The notes: generated by a model not told the origin, from the letters alone. A stretch of 55,591 bases of DNA from an uncultured Thiotrichaceae bacterium (GCA_937925855.1 CALAMO010000021.1:1-55591), one strand, 5' to 3'. Counted from the stretch's first letter, positions 35,897 through 44,379 are shown. A program made the numbers and translations.

Positions 35897-36760
35897 ATGC
35901 ACACAAACCAACGCCCGCGCAACCTCGATCTCAGCACGCTGCGCAGCTTCGCGGCAATCGCTGAATCCGGTAGCATGACTCGTGCCGCCGCCCGCTTATT
36001 TATGACCCAGTCGGCCATCAGTATGCAAATCAAACGGTTGGAGACCAGCTTGGGCCTCAGCGTCTTTGAACGCTCGACCCAGGGCATGCAACCCACCACT
36101 GAAGGTGAGCAACTCCTCCACTTCGCGCGCCAAATGCTGGCGCTGAATGATGAGGCCTGGGGCCGCCTAACCTCGCCAGACTATGAAGGGCAGGTACGTC
36201 TCGCCGTACCGGCGGACATCCTTCATCCGCACATTCCCGGTGCGCTGAAGGACTTCAGCCGCGATTATCCGCGAGTACAAGTCAAGCTCGCCACCGAACG
36301 CACTCGCACCCTGAAACAGCAATTTGCGCAGGGCGAACACGATGTCATGCTCACCACCGAAGCACGCCCCGATAGCACAGCGAATGTGATCGCCAAACAA
36401 TCGCTGGCCTGGATCGGCGCACATAACGGCACCGCCTGGAAAAAGCGCCCGCTGCCACTGGGATTCACGAATAACTGCGCGTTTCGGACCTCGACGCTGG
36501 AAGCACTGAATCAGGCCGGTATTGACTGGATCGATATAGTGAGCACTGAAGATGAGATGGTGACCGTGGCGATGATGACGGCGGACTTATGCGTTGGGGT
36601 TGAGCTGGAATTTAGTGACCATGCCCACCGTATCATCGTGGAACATAATGGACAGCTGCCTACGCTGGTGGAGTTTTCAATTGCGCTGTACTGTGTGGAC
36701 GCACCGGGCAATCATCTGGCTCAAGCACTAGCGGGGTACATTGCGCGGGCTTACAGCTGA
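35897..36760 (+). CDS. LysR-family transcriptional regulator
   Basis: A 287-residue regulator with an N-terminal helix-turn-helix (DLSTLRSFAAIAESGSMTRAA, TQSAISMQIKRLE) and a LysR substrate domain beginning about residue 95. Best placed near the LrhA/HexA-type group from its DLSTLRSF start. GGAGAGGAA gives a strong ribosome-binding site. The divergent 137-base AT-rich gap to the DUF1127 gene probably contains its T-N11-A sites. Target unproven. Confidence 0.88.
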   Translation: MHTNQRPRNLDLSTLRSFAAIAESGSMTRAAARLFMTQSAISMQIKRLETSLGLSVFERSTQGMQPTTEGEQLLHFARQMLALNDEAWGRLTSPDYEGQVRLAVPADILHPHIPGALKDFSRDYPRVQVKLATERTRTLKQQFAQGEHDVMLTTEARPDSTANVIAKQSLAWIGAHNGTAWKKRPLPLGFTNNCAFRTSTLEALNQAGIDWIDIVSTEDEMVTVAMMTADLCVGVELEFSDHAHRIIVEHNGQLPTLVEFSIALYCVDAPGNHLAQALAGYIARAYS

Positions 36761-36787
36761 GTGCTGCCGCAGCCCGACTACAGACCA

Positions 36788-36818
36788 CGCAGCGGCCCAG
36801 AGCGTTTGGCCCGCTGCG
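36788..36818. terminator. GC-rich hairpin between convergent lysR and hupE
   Basis: CGCAGCGG (36788-36795) and CCGCTGCG (36811-36818) are perfect 8-bp inverted copies with a 15-base loop. No T run follows, so it is a structural barrier rather than a classical intrinsic terminator. Confidence 0.4.
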
Positions 36819-36881
36819 CTCGTACGCTTATTAGTTTAAGCGGCGCCCTTTGACACATTCGTGCGCATTCACGGCGCGGGT

Positions 36882-37478
36882 TTAAGGCCACCCAAATAAA
36901 AAGCCTACACCCGCGAGTGCAATCAGCGCGCCACCGACGCGCACAGCGACCTGTCCATAGGGCAAACGCGCCAGCTCGCCGAAGATAATACCGGCCAAAT
37001 GCAGCAAGCCCGTTGCAATCACAAAGCCAGCACTGTACGCCAGCGGGTTCGCGGCATCCGGCAGCTCAGTGCCGTGGGCATGACCGTGGAAAATCGCAAA
37101 CGCACCCACAATCAGTGCAGCCACCCACAGCGGCGCCTTGACCGCCAGCGCTATCAGTAAGCCCAGCACCACCGAGGACAGCGCAATACCGGTTTCAATC
37201 GCCGGGATCGGCACACCCGCCAAACCTAGCACCCCACCGAACGCCATCACCAGTGGAAACACCACGGGCAAGAGCCAAATCGCAGGCCGCCCCAGAAATA
37301 CCCCCCATAAACCAACTGCAAACATCGCAGCGACGTGATCCCAACCGAATAATGGGTGTAAAAAACCGCTGATAAAACCACCGGTTACACTGGCCGCATC
37401 GGCGTGTGCAAAAACCGCAGTGGTCAGCATAAAGAACAATACGCCAGCCTGCGTACCGATTCTCAATGATGTAGACAT
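36882..37478 (-). CDS. hupE: HupE/UreJ family nickel permease
   Basis: A 198-residue membrane protein with a signal-like N-terminus (TTAVFAHADA) and six hydrophobic segments. The family motif HPLFGWDHVAAMFAVGLWG is intact (HPxxGxDH), as is HGHAHGTELP in the middle. HupE is a secondary nickel transporter feeding NiFe hydrogenase or urease. No hydrogenase or urease gene is in the window. A second, divergent HupE-like gene lies 5 kb away. Confidence 0.9.
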   Translation of the reverse strand: MSTSLRIGTQAGVLFFMLTTAVFAHADAASVTGGFISGFLHPLFGWDHVAAMFAVGLWGVFLGRPAIWLLPVVFPLVMAFGGVLGLAGVPIPAIETGIALSSVVLGLLIALAVKAPLWVAALIVGAFAIFHGHAHGTELPDAANPLAYSAGFVIATGLLHLAGIIFGELARLPYGQVAVRVGGALIALAGVGFLFGWP

Positions 37479-37560
37479 AGTCCGTTCCTCTAGGGGGTTA
37501 ATAGGCGCCCAACAGCATACAACTTAAGTCGCCACCCGCAAAGTAGGAATAACACAGCTT

Positions 37561-37772
37561 AGATGAAAACCTCATTGAAAGCGCCAGAGCAAAAGCCAGA
37601 ACCCGAAAAACCAAATTAAATGCTGAATTTCGCAGGTGGATACAGCAATACGCCAAAACAGATAACGCAGAGCGGAAAAGATTGAGGCCTATCGCAAGCT
37701 AATAGCAGCCCTTGGCACAAACCCGATGGGTCAGCGCTACATGGACACTGTGCTGGCTCATTTATGCGCTAC
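37561..37772 (+). pseudogene. Rearranged remnant of the vapBC-type locus found intact at 38722-39367
   Basis: 37561-37736 matches the antitoxin gene at 38746-38921 base for base over most of its length, including the stretch AATGCTGAATTTCGCAGG. It then jumps to toxin sequence: 37732-37770 matches 39146-39184. The junction is a shared CAGCG, so 229 bases have been lost through 5-base microhomology. A single-base deletion in an A run and missing start context make it non-functional. The homology stops where the PIN gene of the next toxin begins. Confidence 0.9.
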
Positions 37773-38150
37773 TCACCGAAAAACAACCACCTCAACCCCC
37801 AAATCAAGCTCCCCCCAAACCCTATCCGCCGTTAAAACCGGCTCACCCAGAAACACCCCCAACCCCAGACAAACACGATCCGCCTGCGACAAACCATACG
37901 CCTTGCCCACAGTAGCCAGCTCAGCAACCGACGAAATATGTGCCTCCTCAAAAGGCACAACCCGTATCCCAAGACTACTGATCAACTGCAACACTGGCGC
38001 AGGCGACAATCCATCTCGCCTAAACTGTGAAGCCACCTCAAGCAAATTCACACTGGAAATACAGCTGTCGCCCAAATAACCCGCAACCTGCTCATGCCCG
38101 GTTTCCTCAAACATATAAGCCAGTAACGCGGACGCATCCAACACGATCAT
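37773..38150 (-). CDS. vapC: PIN-domain ribonuclease toxin, VapC family
   Basis: A 125-residue PIN protein with the four acidic residues expected for Mg-dependent RNA cleavage: Asp5 (VLDASAL), Glu38 (NLLEVAS), Asp91 (SQADRVC) and Asp109 (LTADRVW). It is the toxin of a type II pair. Its start overlaps the antitoxin stop by four bases. Its stop touches the end of the flanking pseudogene, which suggests the locus was inserted at or next to that point. Confidence 0.88.
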   Translation of the reverse strand: MIVLDASALLAYMFEETGHEQVAGYLGDSCISSVNLLEVASQFRRDGLSPAPVLQLISSLGIRVVPFEEAHISSVAELATVGKAYGLSQADRVCLGLGVFLGEPVLTADRVWGELDLGVEVVVFR

Positions 38151-38398
38151 TCGCGTGCCGCCTCAGCACGACGCTCTGCAATCAGTTCATCCACAACATT
38201 ACCTGGCTTTTTATCACCATAAAGCTGCTTAACCATTGTTTGTAACTGGGAAAAATCCGGTTGTTTAGGGGCGGGTTCACACAACTCAATCAGAATACGC
38301 CGCACCTCAGCCTCCATGCTGCGCCCTTTCTTAGCCGCCCGCACGCGCAGCTCAGCATGCACATTTTCTGGGAGGTTACGAATACTTAAAGTAGCCAT
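38147..38398 (-). CDS. vapB: FitA/VapB-like ribbon-helix-helix antitoxin
   Basis: An 83-residue antitoxin. The N-terminal ribbon-helix-helix reads ATLSIRNLPENVHAELRVRAAKKGRSMEAEVRRIL, shown here by its hallmarks SIRNLPENV and GRSMEAEVR. The C-terminal half should wrap the PIN toxin. It precedes and overlaps the toxin gene (ATGA). The palindrome immediately before the ATG suggests autoregulation. Confidence 0.87.
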   Translation of the reverse strand: MATLSIRNLPENVHAELRVRAAKKGRSMEAEVRRILIELCEPAPKQPDFSQLQTMVKQLYGDKKPGNVVDELIAERRAEAARE

Positions 38399-38411
38399 GA
38401 TATTTAATATC
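38399..38411. promoter_or_regulatory. Palindrome at the vapB start, likely autoregulatory operator
   Basis: GATATTTAATATC is a perfect 13-base palindrome (GATATT-T-AATATC) directly upstream of the antitoxin ATG. Antitoxins of this class usually bind such sites with their toxin as co-repressor. Confidence 0.5.
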
Positions 38412-38721
38412 TAACTTAGAGCCAATAATCGAAAAGTGTAGTCAATGATAGCAATGCCGTCAAACACTTAGACTGCTTCCGTGTAAAAACCACAGCGTCG
38501 TTGTTCGTGGTGAAATCTTTTCAGGGCAGTTACTGTGTAGGATAGCTATTTTGTATCTACCATCCTGCTGACATAAAAAAAACAATATGCAACACTGAAT
38601 CCGGTGGTGCAGGTGACGCCTTATCTTATACAAGCTGCGGTTGAGCGTTATCGGCGATCCAAAATCTTCACTATTGCACTGCCAAAGTGTACACTACAAC
38701 AGTGTACTCAGGAGTTTATCT
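38412..38721. other. Divergent intergenic region between the two vapBC loci
   Basis: A 310-base gap with no gene. Its right end holds a likely operator for the plus-strand locus: AGTGTACACT (38686-38695, a perfect 10-bp palindrome) and a second AGTGTACT (38701-38708), just before the AGGAG ribosome-binding site. A TTGACT on the minus strand near 38440-38445 could be a -35 box for the minus-strand locus but lacks a good -10. Confidence 0.55.
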
Positions 38722-38958
38722 ATGCGTAACATCACGCTCAATGCAGATGAAAACATCATTGAAATCGCCAGAGCAAAAGCCAAAGCCAGAAAAACCACGT
38801 TAAATGCTGAATTTCGCAGGTGGATACAGCAATACGCCAAAACAGATAACGCAGACCGGAAAAAGATTGAGGCCTACCGCGAGCTAATGGCAGACCTTGG
38901 CACAAACCAGATGGAGCAGCGTAAATTCTCCAGAGACGAGATGAATGAGCGCCGCTAA
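38722..38958 (+). CDS. VapB-like antitoxin of the second PIN pair
   Basis: A 78-residue protein starting at the ATG at 38722, after AGGAG. The N-terminus (MRNITLNADENIIEIARAKA) is a short ribbon-helix-helix-like segment, and the remainder is charged. It overlaps the PIN gene by 14 bases. The frame is open further upstream to 38641, but that part holds the operator. This is the intact parent of the remnant at 37561-37772. Confidence 0.8.
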   Translation: MRNITLNADENIIEIARAKAKARKTTLNAEFRRWIQQYAKTDNADRKKIEAYRELMADLGTNQMEQRKFSRDEMNERR

Positions 38959-39367
38959 ATTTTTTCTGGATACCAACATTATCGCTTACACCTTCGACCA
39001 GAGTGACCCGCATAAGCAAAAAATTGCTCAGAATCTTATGGAACAAGCATTAACTGGCTCCGGTTTTATTAGCCTGCAAGTAGTGCAGGAGTTTCTCAAT
39101 ATTGCGTTGCGTAAGTTTAAGAAACCGTTGACTACCGCACAGGCACAGCGCTACATGGACACTGTGCTGGCTCATTTATGCGCTTATTACCCGGATATGA
39201 GTACGTTTGAACGTGCCTTGTCGATTCAAGAGCGCTGGCGCTATAGTTGGTATGACTCTTTGATTATCACTGCGGCTTTAGAGTTGGAGTGTGGGGTGCT
39301 TTATAGCGAGGATTTACAGCATCAGCAGCGGGTTGAAGGGCTTGTGATTGTTGATCCGTTTCGGTGA
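38945..39367 (+). CDS. PIN-domain toxin, VapC-like
   Basis: A 140-residue PIN protein. Acidic active-site residues are Asp9 (FFLDTNI), Glu49 (VVQEFLN), Asp104 (SWYDSLI) and Asp123 (YSEDLQH), in the order of MNT-free VapC toxins. LIITAALELECGVLYSEDL is the typical C-terminal PIN segment. It belongs to a different PIN group from the minus-strand VapC, since the two share no obvious sequence beyond the fold. Uma2 follows after 50 bases. Confidence 0.87.
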   Translation: MSAAKFFLDTNIIAYTFDQSDPHKQKIAQNLMEQALTGSGFISLQVVQEFLNIALRKFKKPLTTAQAQRYMDTVLAHLCAYYPDMSTFERALSIQERWRYSWYDSLIITAALELECGVLYSEDLQHQQRVEGLVIVDPFR

Positions 39368-39417
39368 TTGGGTGTTGTGGTATGCTCTAAGTTAAACCAT
39401 CTTTACAGGATATAGCT

Positions 39418-39894
39418 ATGGAGTGGTCTGAGGTTATCGCAAACCCGTTACTTCAAAATCTACCGTTCAAAATTGAGCTTAATAAATTTGGCAAGCTGTT
39501 GATGAGTCCGGCTTCTAATAATCATGGCATGATTCAGGGGCAGCTGGCTGGTGCGCTGTGGAGTAAACACCCTGACGGTAAAGTGATTACTGAGTGTTCT
39601 GTGCAGACGACTGATGGGGTTAAGGTTGCTGATGTGGCGTGGGCTTCCGCTGGGTTTATTGCTGAGTTTGGCTATGCTACGCCTTATCCGAAAGCACCTG
39701 AGTTGTGCGTTGAGATTGTTTCACCGTCGAATGCTAAGATTGAGATTGCTGAGAAGGTGGATTTGTATCTGGCGAGGGGTGCGCAGGAAGTTTGGGTGGT
39801 TTATGGAGATGAGCGGCTTGAGGTTTTTACGCATACTGGACGGGTAGCGGATAGTGCATTTTCAGCGGGGATTCGGGGGCAGATTTTTGGTTAA
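39418..39894 (+). CDS. Uma2-family (DUF820) endonuclease-like protein
   Basis: A 158-residue protein with the PD-(D/E)XK-like features of Uma2 proteins: DGVKVADVAWAS near 66-77, PELCVEIVSPSN near 90-102 and EKVDLYLARGAQEVWVV at about 108-125. Uma2 proteins are restriction-endonuclease-fold and very common in cyanobacteria and in defence and mobile regions; their role is not established. It lies between a vapBC pair and an MNT gene, all on the plus strand. Confidence 0.85.
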   Translation: MEWSEVIANPLLQNLPFKIELNKFGKLLMSPASNNHGMIQGQLAGALWSKHPDGKVITECSVQTTDGVKVADVAWASAGFIAEFGYATPYPKAPELCVEIVSPSNAKIEIAEKVDLYLARGAQEVWVVYGDERLEVFTHTGRVADSAFSAGIRGQIFG

Positions 39895-39906
39895 GGTAGA
39901 GCAATA

Positions 39907-40209
39907 ATGCATCCAATGATACAACAACATCAGCAGCAAATTATCGAACTCTGTGAGCGCTTTCGGGTTCGTTCGCTGACCTTGTTTGGTTCTGCTGCAC
40001 GCGGTTCTGACTTTGATACTGAAGCCAGTGATGTTGATTTCCTTATTGAGTTCTCTCCTAACAGCACCTTGCAGGCTTACTTTGGTTTACGGGACGCCTT
40101 GGCTGATTTATTGGGGCGATCTGTGGATTTAATTGATCCTAAGAACATTGATAATCCTTATCTTCTAAGGCAGATCAACCAGGAAAAGAAAGTCATGTAT
40201 GAAGCGTGA
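39907..40209 (+). CDS. mntA: MntA-like minimal nucleotidyltransferase antitoxin
   Basis: A 100-residue minimal nucleotidyltransferase. The signature GSAARGSDFD...SDVDFLIEF gives the GSx10DxD core, with Ser29 and Asp42/Asp44 as likely metal and nucleotide ligands. In MntA-HepT pairs this enzyme AMPylates the HEPN toxin HepT to silence it. The following hepT is truncated, so this copy may now be an orphan. Confidence 0.87.
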   Translation: MHPMIQQHQQQIIELCERFRVRSLTLFGSAARGSDFDTEASDVDFLIEFSPNSTLQAYFGLRDALADLLGRSVDLIDPKNIDNPYLLRQINQEKKVMYEA

Positions 40210-40360
40210 GCCGTTGGTCTATCTTTGGGATGCGCGCAAGGCAGCTGATTTAATTCCTGAGTTTACTACAGAGAAAAATTTTTCGAATTATAGCACTGAT
40301 CCAGTGTTGTGTTCAGTGCACGGGGGCAGCTGTGCAAAATTGCAATGTACCCCTTTATAA
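40199..40360 (+). pseudogene. hepT: Truncated hepT-like HEPN toxin gene
   Basis: An ATG at 40199, overlapping mntA by 11 bases, opens a frame whose first 35 or so residues (MKREPLVYLWDARKAADLI) fit the start of a DUF86/HepT protein. It then departs after the segment DPVLCSVH, where HepT proteins continue with a QFEIIGEA-type helix, and stops at 40360 after 53 residues. The family is normally about 110-140 residues with a distal RxxxxH active site, which is missing. The fragment is judged inactive. Confidence 0.75.
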
Positions 40361-40515
40361 CCATTGATTTCGTTAAGCAACACTAGTTTCTTAATTGGTA
40401 AAAGCGATCCTCATCACGGAAAACCCCAAAAAGTCTTAATGTAACTATACAGATCAAGCTTACTAAAAACAGAGCGATGATTAAAAAAACACTAAACATA
40501 TCATTTTAGTTGCAA

Positions 40516-40521
40516 TATAAT
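40516..40521 (+). promoter_or_regulatory. Candidate -10 box before the AT-rich membrane-protein gene
   Basis: TATAAT at 40516-40521, with no good -35 box. It would start transcription near 40528 and so supports the ATG at 40555 rather than a TTG at 40510. In such AT-rich DNA the match could be chance. Confidence 0.35.
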
Positions 40522-40554
40522 CAATCATTTTCAGGCAACTCTAAGGGCAAGCCC

Positions 40555-41559
40555 ATGGGCAGGATTATTGAAAATGGCAACAATAACTATTTAGACGAAA
40601 TAATTAACAACAAAAATGCACTAACAAAATTTGTTATTGAAATGAATCGGAGAATGCATGAGAAAAGCAAGGAAACCTCAAAGTCATACAAAAACCATTC
40701 TTTCATTAGCTTCAATGACATAAAAGAACTACATAATAAAAACATCCAAATGATCACTAACCTTTCTGTTAGGGAAGAAACAATAAATTTACAAATTTCC
40801 ACCACCCATGTAAAAGGCGAAGGTCTTGACTTTAAAAATTTCGAAGAATTTAGCAAAGAATGTTCAGCAAACTCAACACCTACTTTAGAAGTTATACTAA
40901 TATATAAATTCATGATTTTCGATGATGATAAAAAAGACTTTGAGAGCTATGAAATCGAAAACAGGTTAATATCCAGGGTCTCACAGCTCAAGCAAATTGA
41001 GGATGAAGCCCCTCCTTTTGTTTCGAAAGCTTTTTTATCCAATATAATATCCCCGACAAGCAAAATCACTATTAAACATGACAATTATGTTAAAGCCAGA
41101 AATTTCATATCAATGTTTGATGAATGGGTAGAAGGTATAGATGAGTCTAATGGATTTGGTGTGAAATTATTAAATTGGCTTAAGTCCATATCACATCACA
41201 TACGTAGGTTTGGGAAAATAGCAATAATTTGTATTTTAGGCTTCTTTACTGCAAAAGCTATAGACACTTCTCTAGTTGAAATAAATTCATTAGCAAAATT
41301 TATTGTCGCATATATGACAATATTTTTTGTTATGTGGAACATATCAGATATGACATTAGGAAAACTTGAAGAATCAATCGACAGCTACTTACCGCTATCT
41401 TATCTAGAAATTAATAAAGGAGACAAAAAGCTAATAAAGAATTACAAACAAAGAAATAGCAAGTCAATATTCATATCTTTTTTAAGCATAGCCGGAACAA
41501 TTATTCTTGGAATAATGTCGAGCGCGACTTACGATTTAATTAAAGAGTTTATTAAGTAA
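40555..41559 (+). CDS. AT-rich membrane protein of unknown function
   Basis: A 334-residue protein starting at the ATG at 40555 with AAGGG upstream. I do not recognise the family. The first 190 residues are soluble, charged and Asn/Lys/Glu-rich; residues about 170-205 have a folded look with KIT-I-KHDNYVK. Three hydrophobic segments follow, near 221-236 (IAIICILGFFTA), 247-263 (KFIVAYMTIFFVMW) and 304-322 (SIFISFLSIAGTIILGIM), so it is probably an inner-membrane protein with a cytoplasmic N-terminal domain. The gene is far richer in A+T than any neighbour, which points to recent transfer. It ends at a terminator. Its position beside broken and intact toxin-antitoxin genes is suggestive of an accessory or defence role, but nothing in the sequence demonstrates it. 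Confidence 0.75.
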   Translation: MGRIIENGNNNYLDEIINNKNALTKFVIEMNRRMHEKSKETSKSYKNHSFISFNDIKELHNKNIQMITNLSVREETINLQISTTHVKGEGLDFKNFEEFSKECSANSTPTLEVILIYKFMIFDDDKKDFESYEIENRLISRVSQLKQIEDEAPPFVSKAFLSNIISPTSKITIKHDNYVKARNFISMFDEWVEGIDESNGFGVKLLNWLKSISHHIRRFGKIAIICILGFFTAKAIDTSLVEINSLAKFIVAYMTIFFVMWNISDMTLGKLEESIDSYLPLSYLEINKGDKKLIKNYKQRNSKSIFISFLSIAGTIILGIMSSATYDLIKEFIK

Positions 41560-41629
41560 AACCACCTTCACAAAAAAATTTAGCGTATTTCCATCGAACC
41601 AAAATACTCCAATACTAATAAAAGATATA

Positions 41630-41656
41630 AAAAAGCCCCGACATGCGAGGCTTTTT
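41630..41656. terminator. Bidirectional terminator between the unknown gene and acnB
   Basis: AAAAAGCC (41630-41637) and GGCTTTTT (41649-41656) pair over 8 bases, with two further CG pairs inside. The run of T after the stem on both strands makes it a good terminator for the plus-strand gene and for acnB on the minus strand. Confidence 0.85.
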
Positions 41657-41708
41657 CAATCTATATTATCCCTCACCTATTAACTAATTAAGAAAGGAAA
41701 AAAGGTAT

Positions 41709-44312
41709 TTAAGCCGCCACCGGCAAAATAGGAATAACCTTAGCCTTCCCAGCCGCCACAACATACTCCGGCATCCGATCAAAATTCAGATAAACATAAA
41801 TCTCTTCCGCCATCGCATCAATCTTCTCAGCGTACGCCATATACTCCTCAACCGTCGGCAACTTACCCATCACCGCCGCCACCGAAGCCAGCTCAGCCGA
41901 AGCCAGATAAACATTCGCCCCTGTACCCAAACGATTCGGGAAATTACGGGTTGAAGTCGATACCGCCGTCGATCCCGGTGCAATCCGTGCCTGGTTACCC
42001 ATACACAGCGAACAACCCGGCATCTCAGTGCGCGCACCAATGCGACCGAAGATATTGTAATACCCTTCTTCCATTAACTGATGCTCATCCATCTTCGTCG
42101 GTGGCGCAATCCACAGCCGCGTCGGAATCCCATCGGTATCTTCTAAGAGCTTACCTGCCGCCCGGAAATGACCAATATTCGTCATACACGACCCAATAAA
42201 GATTTCCTGTACCGCATCGCCCTGCACTTCAGACAGCTTGCGCGCATCATCCGGGTCATTCGGCGCACACAGAATCGGCTCGTTGATTTCATCCATATTG
42301 ATCTCAATCACCGCCGCGTATTCCGCATCCGGGTCAGCTTTCAACAAACTTGGATTGGCCAGCCACTTCTCCATCTCGCCGATACGGCGGCTAATCGTGC
42401 GCTCATCGCCATAACCCTCAGACAACATCCACTTAAACATCGTGATATTAGAGGTCAGGTACTCCGCAATCGAATCCTCCGACAGCGTAATCGTACACCC
42501 ACCGGCAGAACGCTCAGCTGAGGCATCGGATAACTCAAACGCCTGCTCACAGGTCAGGTCGTCCAGTCCTTCAATCTCCAGTACGCGACCAGAGAAGATG
42601 TTTTTCTTACCCTTCTTCTCTACCGTCAGATAGCCGTCCTGAATAGCCTGATACGGAATCGCATGCACCAAATCACGCAGCGTAATCCCCGGCTGGCGCG
42701 TACCCGTGAAGCGTACCAATACCGACTCCGGCATATCCAGTGGCATCACCCCGGTCGCCGCCGCAAACGCCACCAAACCCGAACCCGCCGGGAAAGAAAT
42801 CCCCATCGGGAAGCGCGTATGCGAATCACCACCGGTGCCCACCGTATCCGGCAGCAGCATACGGTTCATCCACGAGTGAATCACCCCATCACCCGCTTTC
42901 AGCGACACCCCACCCCGGTTCTTAATGAAATCCGGCAGATTATGCTGGGTATCAATATCAATCGGACGCGGATAAGCAGCGGTGTGACAGAACGACTGCA
43001 TCACCAAATCAGCCGAGAAGCCCAGACAGGCCAAATCCTGCAGCTCATCCCGCGTCATCGGGCCAGTGGTATCCTGTGAACCCACCGTCGTCATCTTCGG
43101 CTCACAGTACTGCCCGGGACGCACACCTTCTACGCCACAAGCCTTACCCACCATCTTCTGCGCCAGCGTAAAGCCTTTACCGCTATCTTCCGGGTCAATC
43201 GGCTTCTTAAATAGCTCCGACGGCTCCATACCCAGCGCCTCACGCGCACGCCCGGTTAAGCCACGGCCAATAATCAGCGGAATCCGGCCACCGGCACGCA
43301 CTTCATCTTCCAACACCGGCGTCTTCATCTCAAACTCAGCAATCACTTCACCGGCTTCATTCTTAACGATACCTTCGTAAGGATAAGCCGTAATCACATC
43401 GCCCATCGCCATCTTAGACACATCCATTTCCAGCGGCAGCGCCCCGGAATCTTCCATGGTGTTATAAAAGATAGGCGCAATTTTACCGCCGAAACAATAC
43501 CCCCCCTGACGCTTGTTCGGTACATTCGGAATATCATCACCAAAGAACCACAGCACTGAATTCGTCGCCGACTTGCGCGAAGAACCCGTACCCACGACGT
43601 CACCGACATAAACCACGGGATTACCCTTCGCCTTAAGCGAATCAATCAGCTTCATCGGGCCAAGCTCACCCGGCACATCCGGCTCAATCCCCTCCCGCGC
43701 CATCTTCAGCATCGCATTGGCATGCAGCGGAATATCAGGCCGTGACCACGCATCCGGCGCAGGCGATAAATCATCCGTATTGGTCTCGCCCGGCACCTTA
43801 AATACCGTCAGCGTGATTGCCTCCGCCAGCTTCGGCTTAGCGGTAAACCACTCCGCTTCCGCCCAGGATTCCATGATCTGCTTAGCGTGCGCGTTGCCCG
43901 CATCCATCTTATCCTTCACGTCATAGAAGGCATCAAACATCAGCAACGTATGCGACAAGCCTTTAGCTGCCGCCGGAGCCAGCTCTTCAATATCCAGCGC
44001 ATCAATCATCGGCGCGATATTATAACCACCCAACATCGTACCCAAAATTTCAATCGCCTTAACCGGTGAAATCAGACTGCACTCAGTCTCACCTTTACTC
44101 ACCGCCGCCAGAAAACCCGCCTTCACATAAGCCGCTTCGTCTACCCCGGCCGGAATACGATTTTCCAGCAGATTCATCAGAAAATCTTCTTCACCCGCCG
44201 GTGGGCTCTTTAATAACTCAATCAAACCTGCGGTCTGCTCAGCGCTTAATGGCTCAGCTGGAATGCCTTGCTCAGCGCGCTCGGCTTCGTGTTTACGGTA
44301 TTCTTCTAACAT
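41709..44312 (-). CDS. acnB: Bifunctional aconitate hydratase 2 / 2-methylisocitrate dehydratase
   Basis: An 867-residue protein (E. coli AcnB 865). It isomerises citrate to isocitrate with a [4Fe-4S] cluster whose cysteines lie in GSCMTNIGHF and in CSLCMGNQ near residues 700-780. The N-terminal HEAT-like domain (MLEEYRKHEAERAEQ) and DWWTPNTDDLSPA-type NTDDLSPAPDAWSRPD segments are AcnB-specific. It is the last gene of the TCA cluster, 219 bases after gltA, so may have its own promoter. Confidence 0.97.
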   Translation of the reverse strand: MLEEYRKHEAERAEQGIPAEPLSAEQTAGLIELLKSPPAGEEDFLMNLLENRIPAGVDEAAYVKAGFLAAVSKGETECSLISPVKAIEILGTMLGGYNIAPMIDALDIEELAPAAAKGLSHTLLMFDAFYDVKDKMDAGNAHAKQIMESWAEAEWFTAKPKLAEAITLTVFKVPGETNTDDLSPAPDAWSRPDIPLHANAMLKMAREGIEPDVPGELGPMKLIDSLKAKGNPVVYVGDVVGTGSSRKSATNSVLWFFGDDIPNVPNKRQGGYCFGGKIAPIFYNTMEDSGALPLEMDVSKMAMGDVITAYPYEGIVKNEAGEVIAEFEMKTPVLEDEVRAGGRIPLIIGRGLTGRAREALGMEPSELFKKPIDPEDSGKGFTLAQKMVGKACGVEGVRPGQYCEPKMTTVGSQDTTGPMTRDELQDLACLGFSADLVMQSFCHTAAYPRPIDIDTQHNLPDFIKNRGGVSLKAGDGVIHSWMNRMLLPDTVGTGGDSHTRFPMGISFPAGSGLVAFAAATGVMPLDMPESVLVRFTGTRQPGITLRDLVHAIPYQAIQDGYLTVEKKGKKNIFSGRVLEIEGLDDLTCEQAFELSDASAERSAGGCTITLSEDSIAEYLTSNITMFKWMLSEGYGDERTISRRIGEMEKWLANPSLLKADPDAEYAAVIEINMDEINEPILCAPNDPDDARKLSEVQGDAVQEIFIGSCMTNIGHFRAAGKLLEDTDGIPTRLWIAPPTKMDEHQLMEEGYYNIFGRIGARTEMPGCSLCMGNQARIAPGSTAVSTSTRNFPNRLGTGANVYLASAELASVAAVMGKLPTVEEYMAYAEKIDAMAEEIYVYLNFDRMPEYVVAAGKAKVIPILPVAA

Positions 44313-44379
44313 TGCTAGTACTCCAAAATCTTAACTTGTAGTCACCCCTCAGCTCACAAACTGAGAAATGAAAATTATT

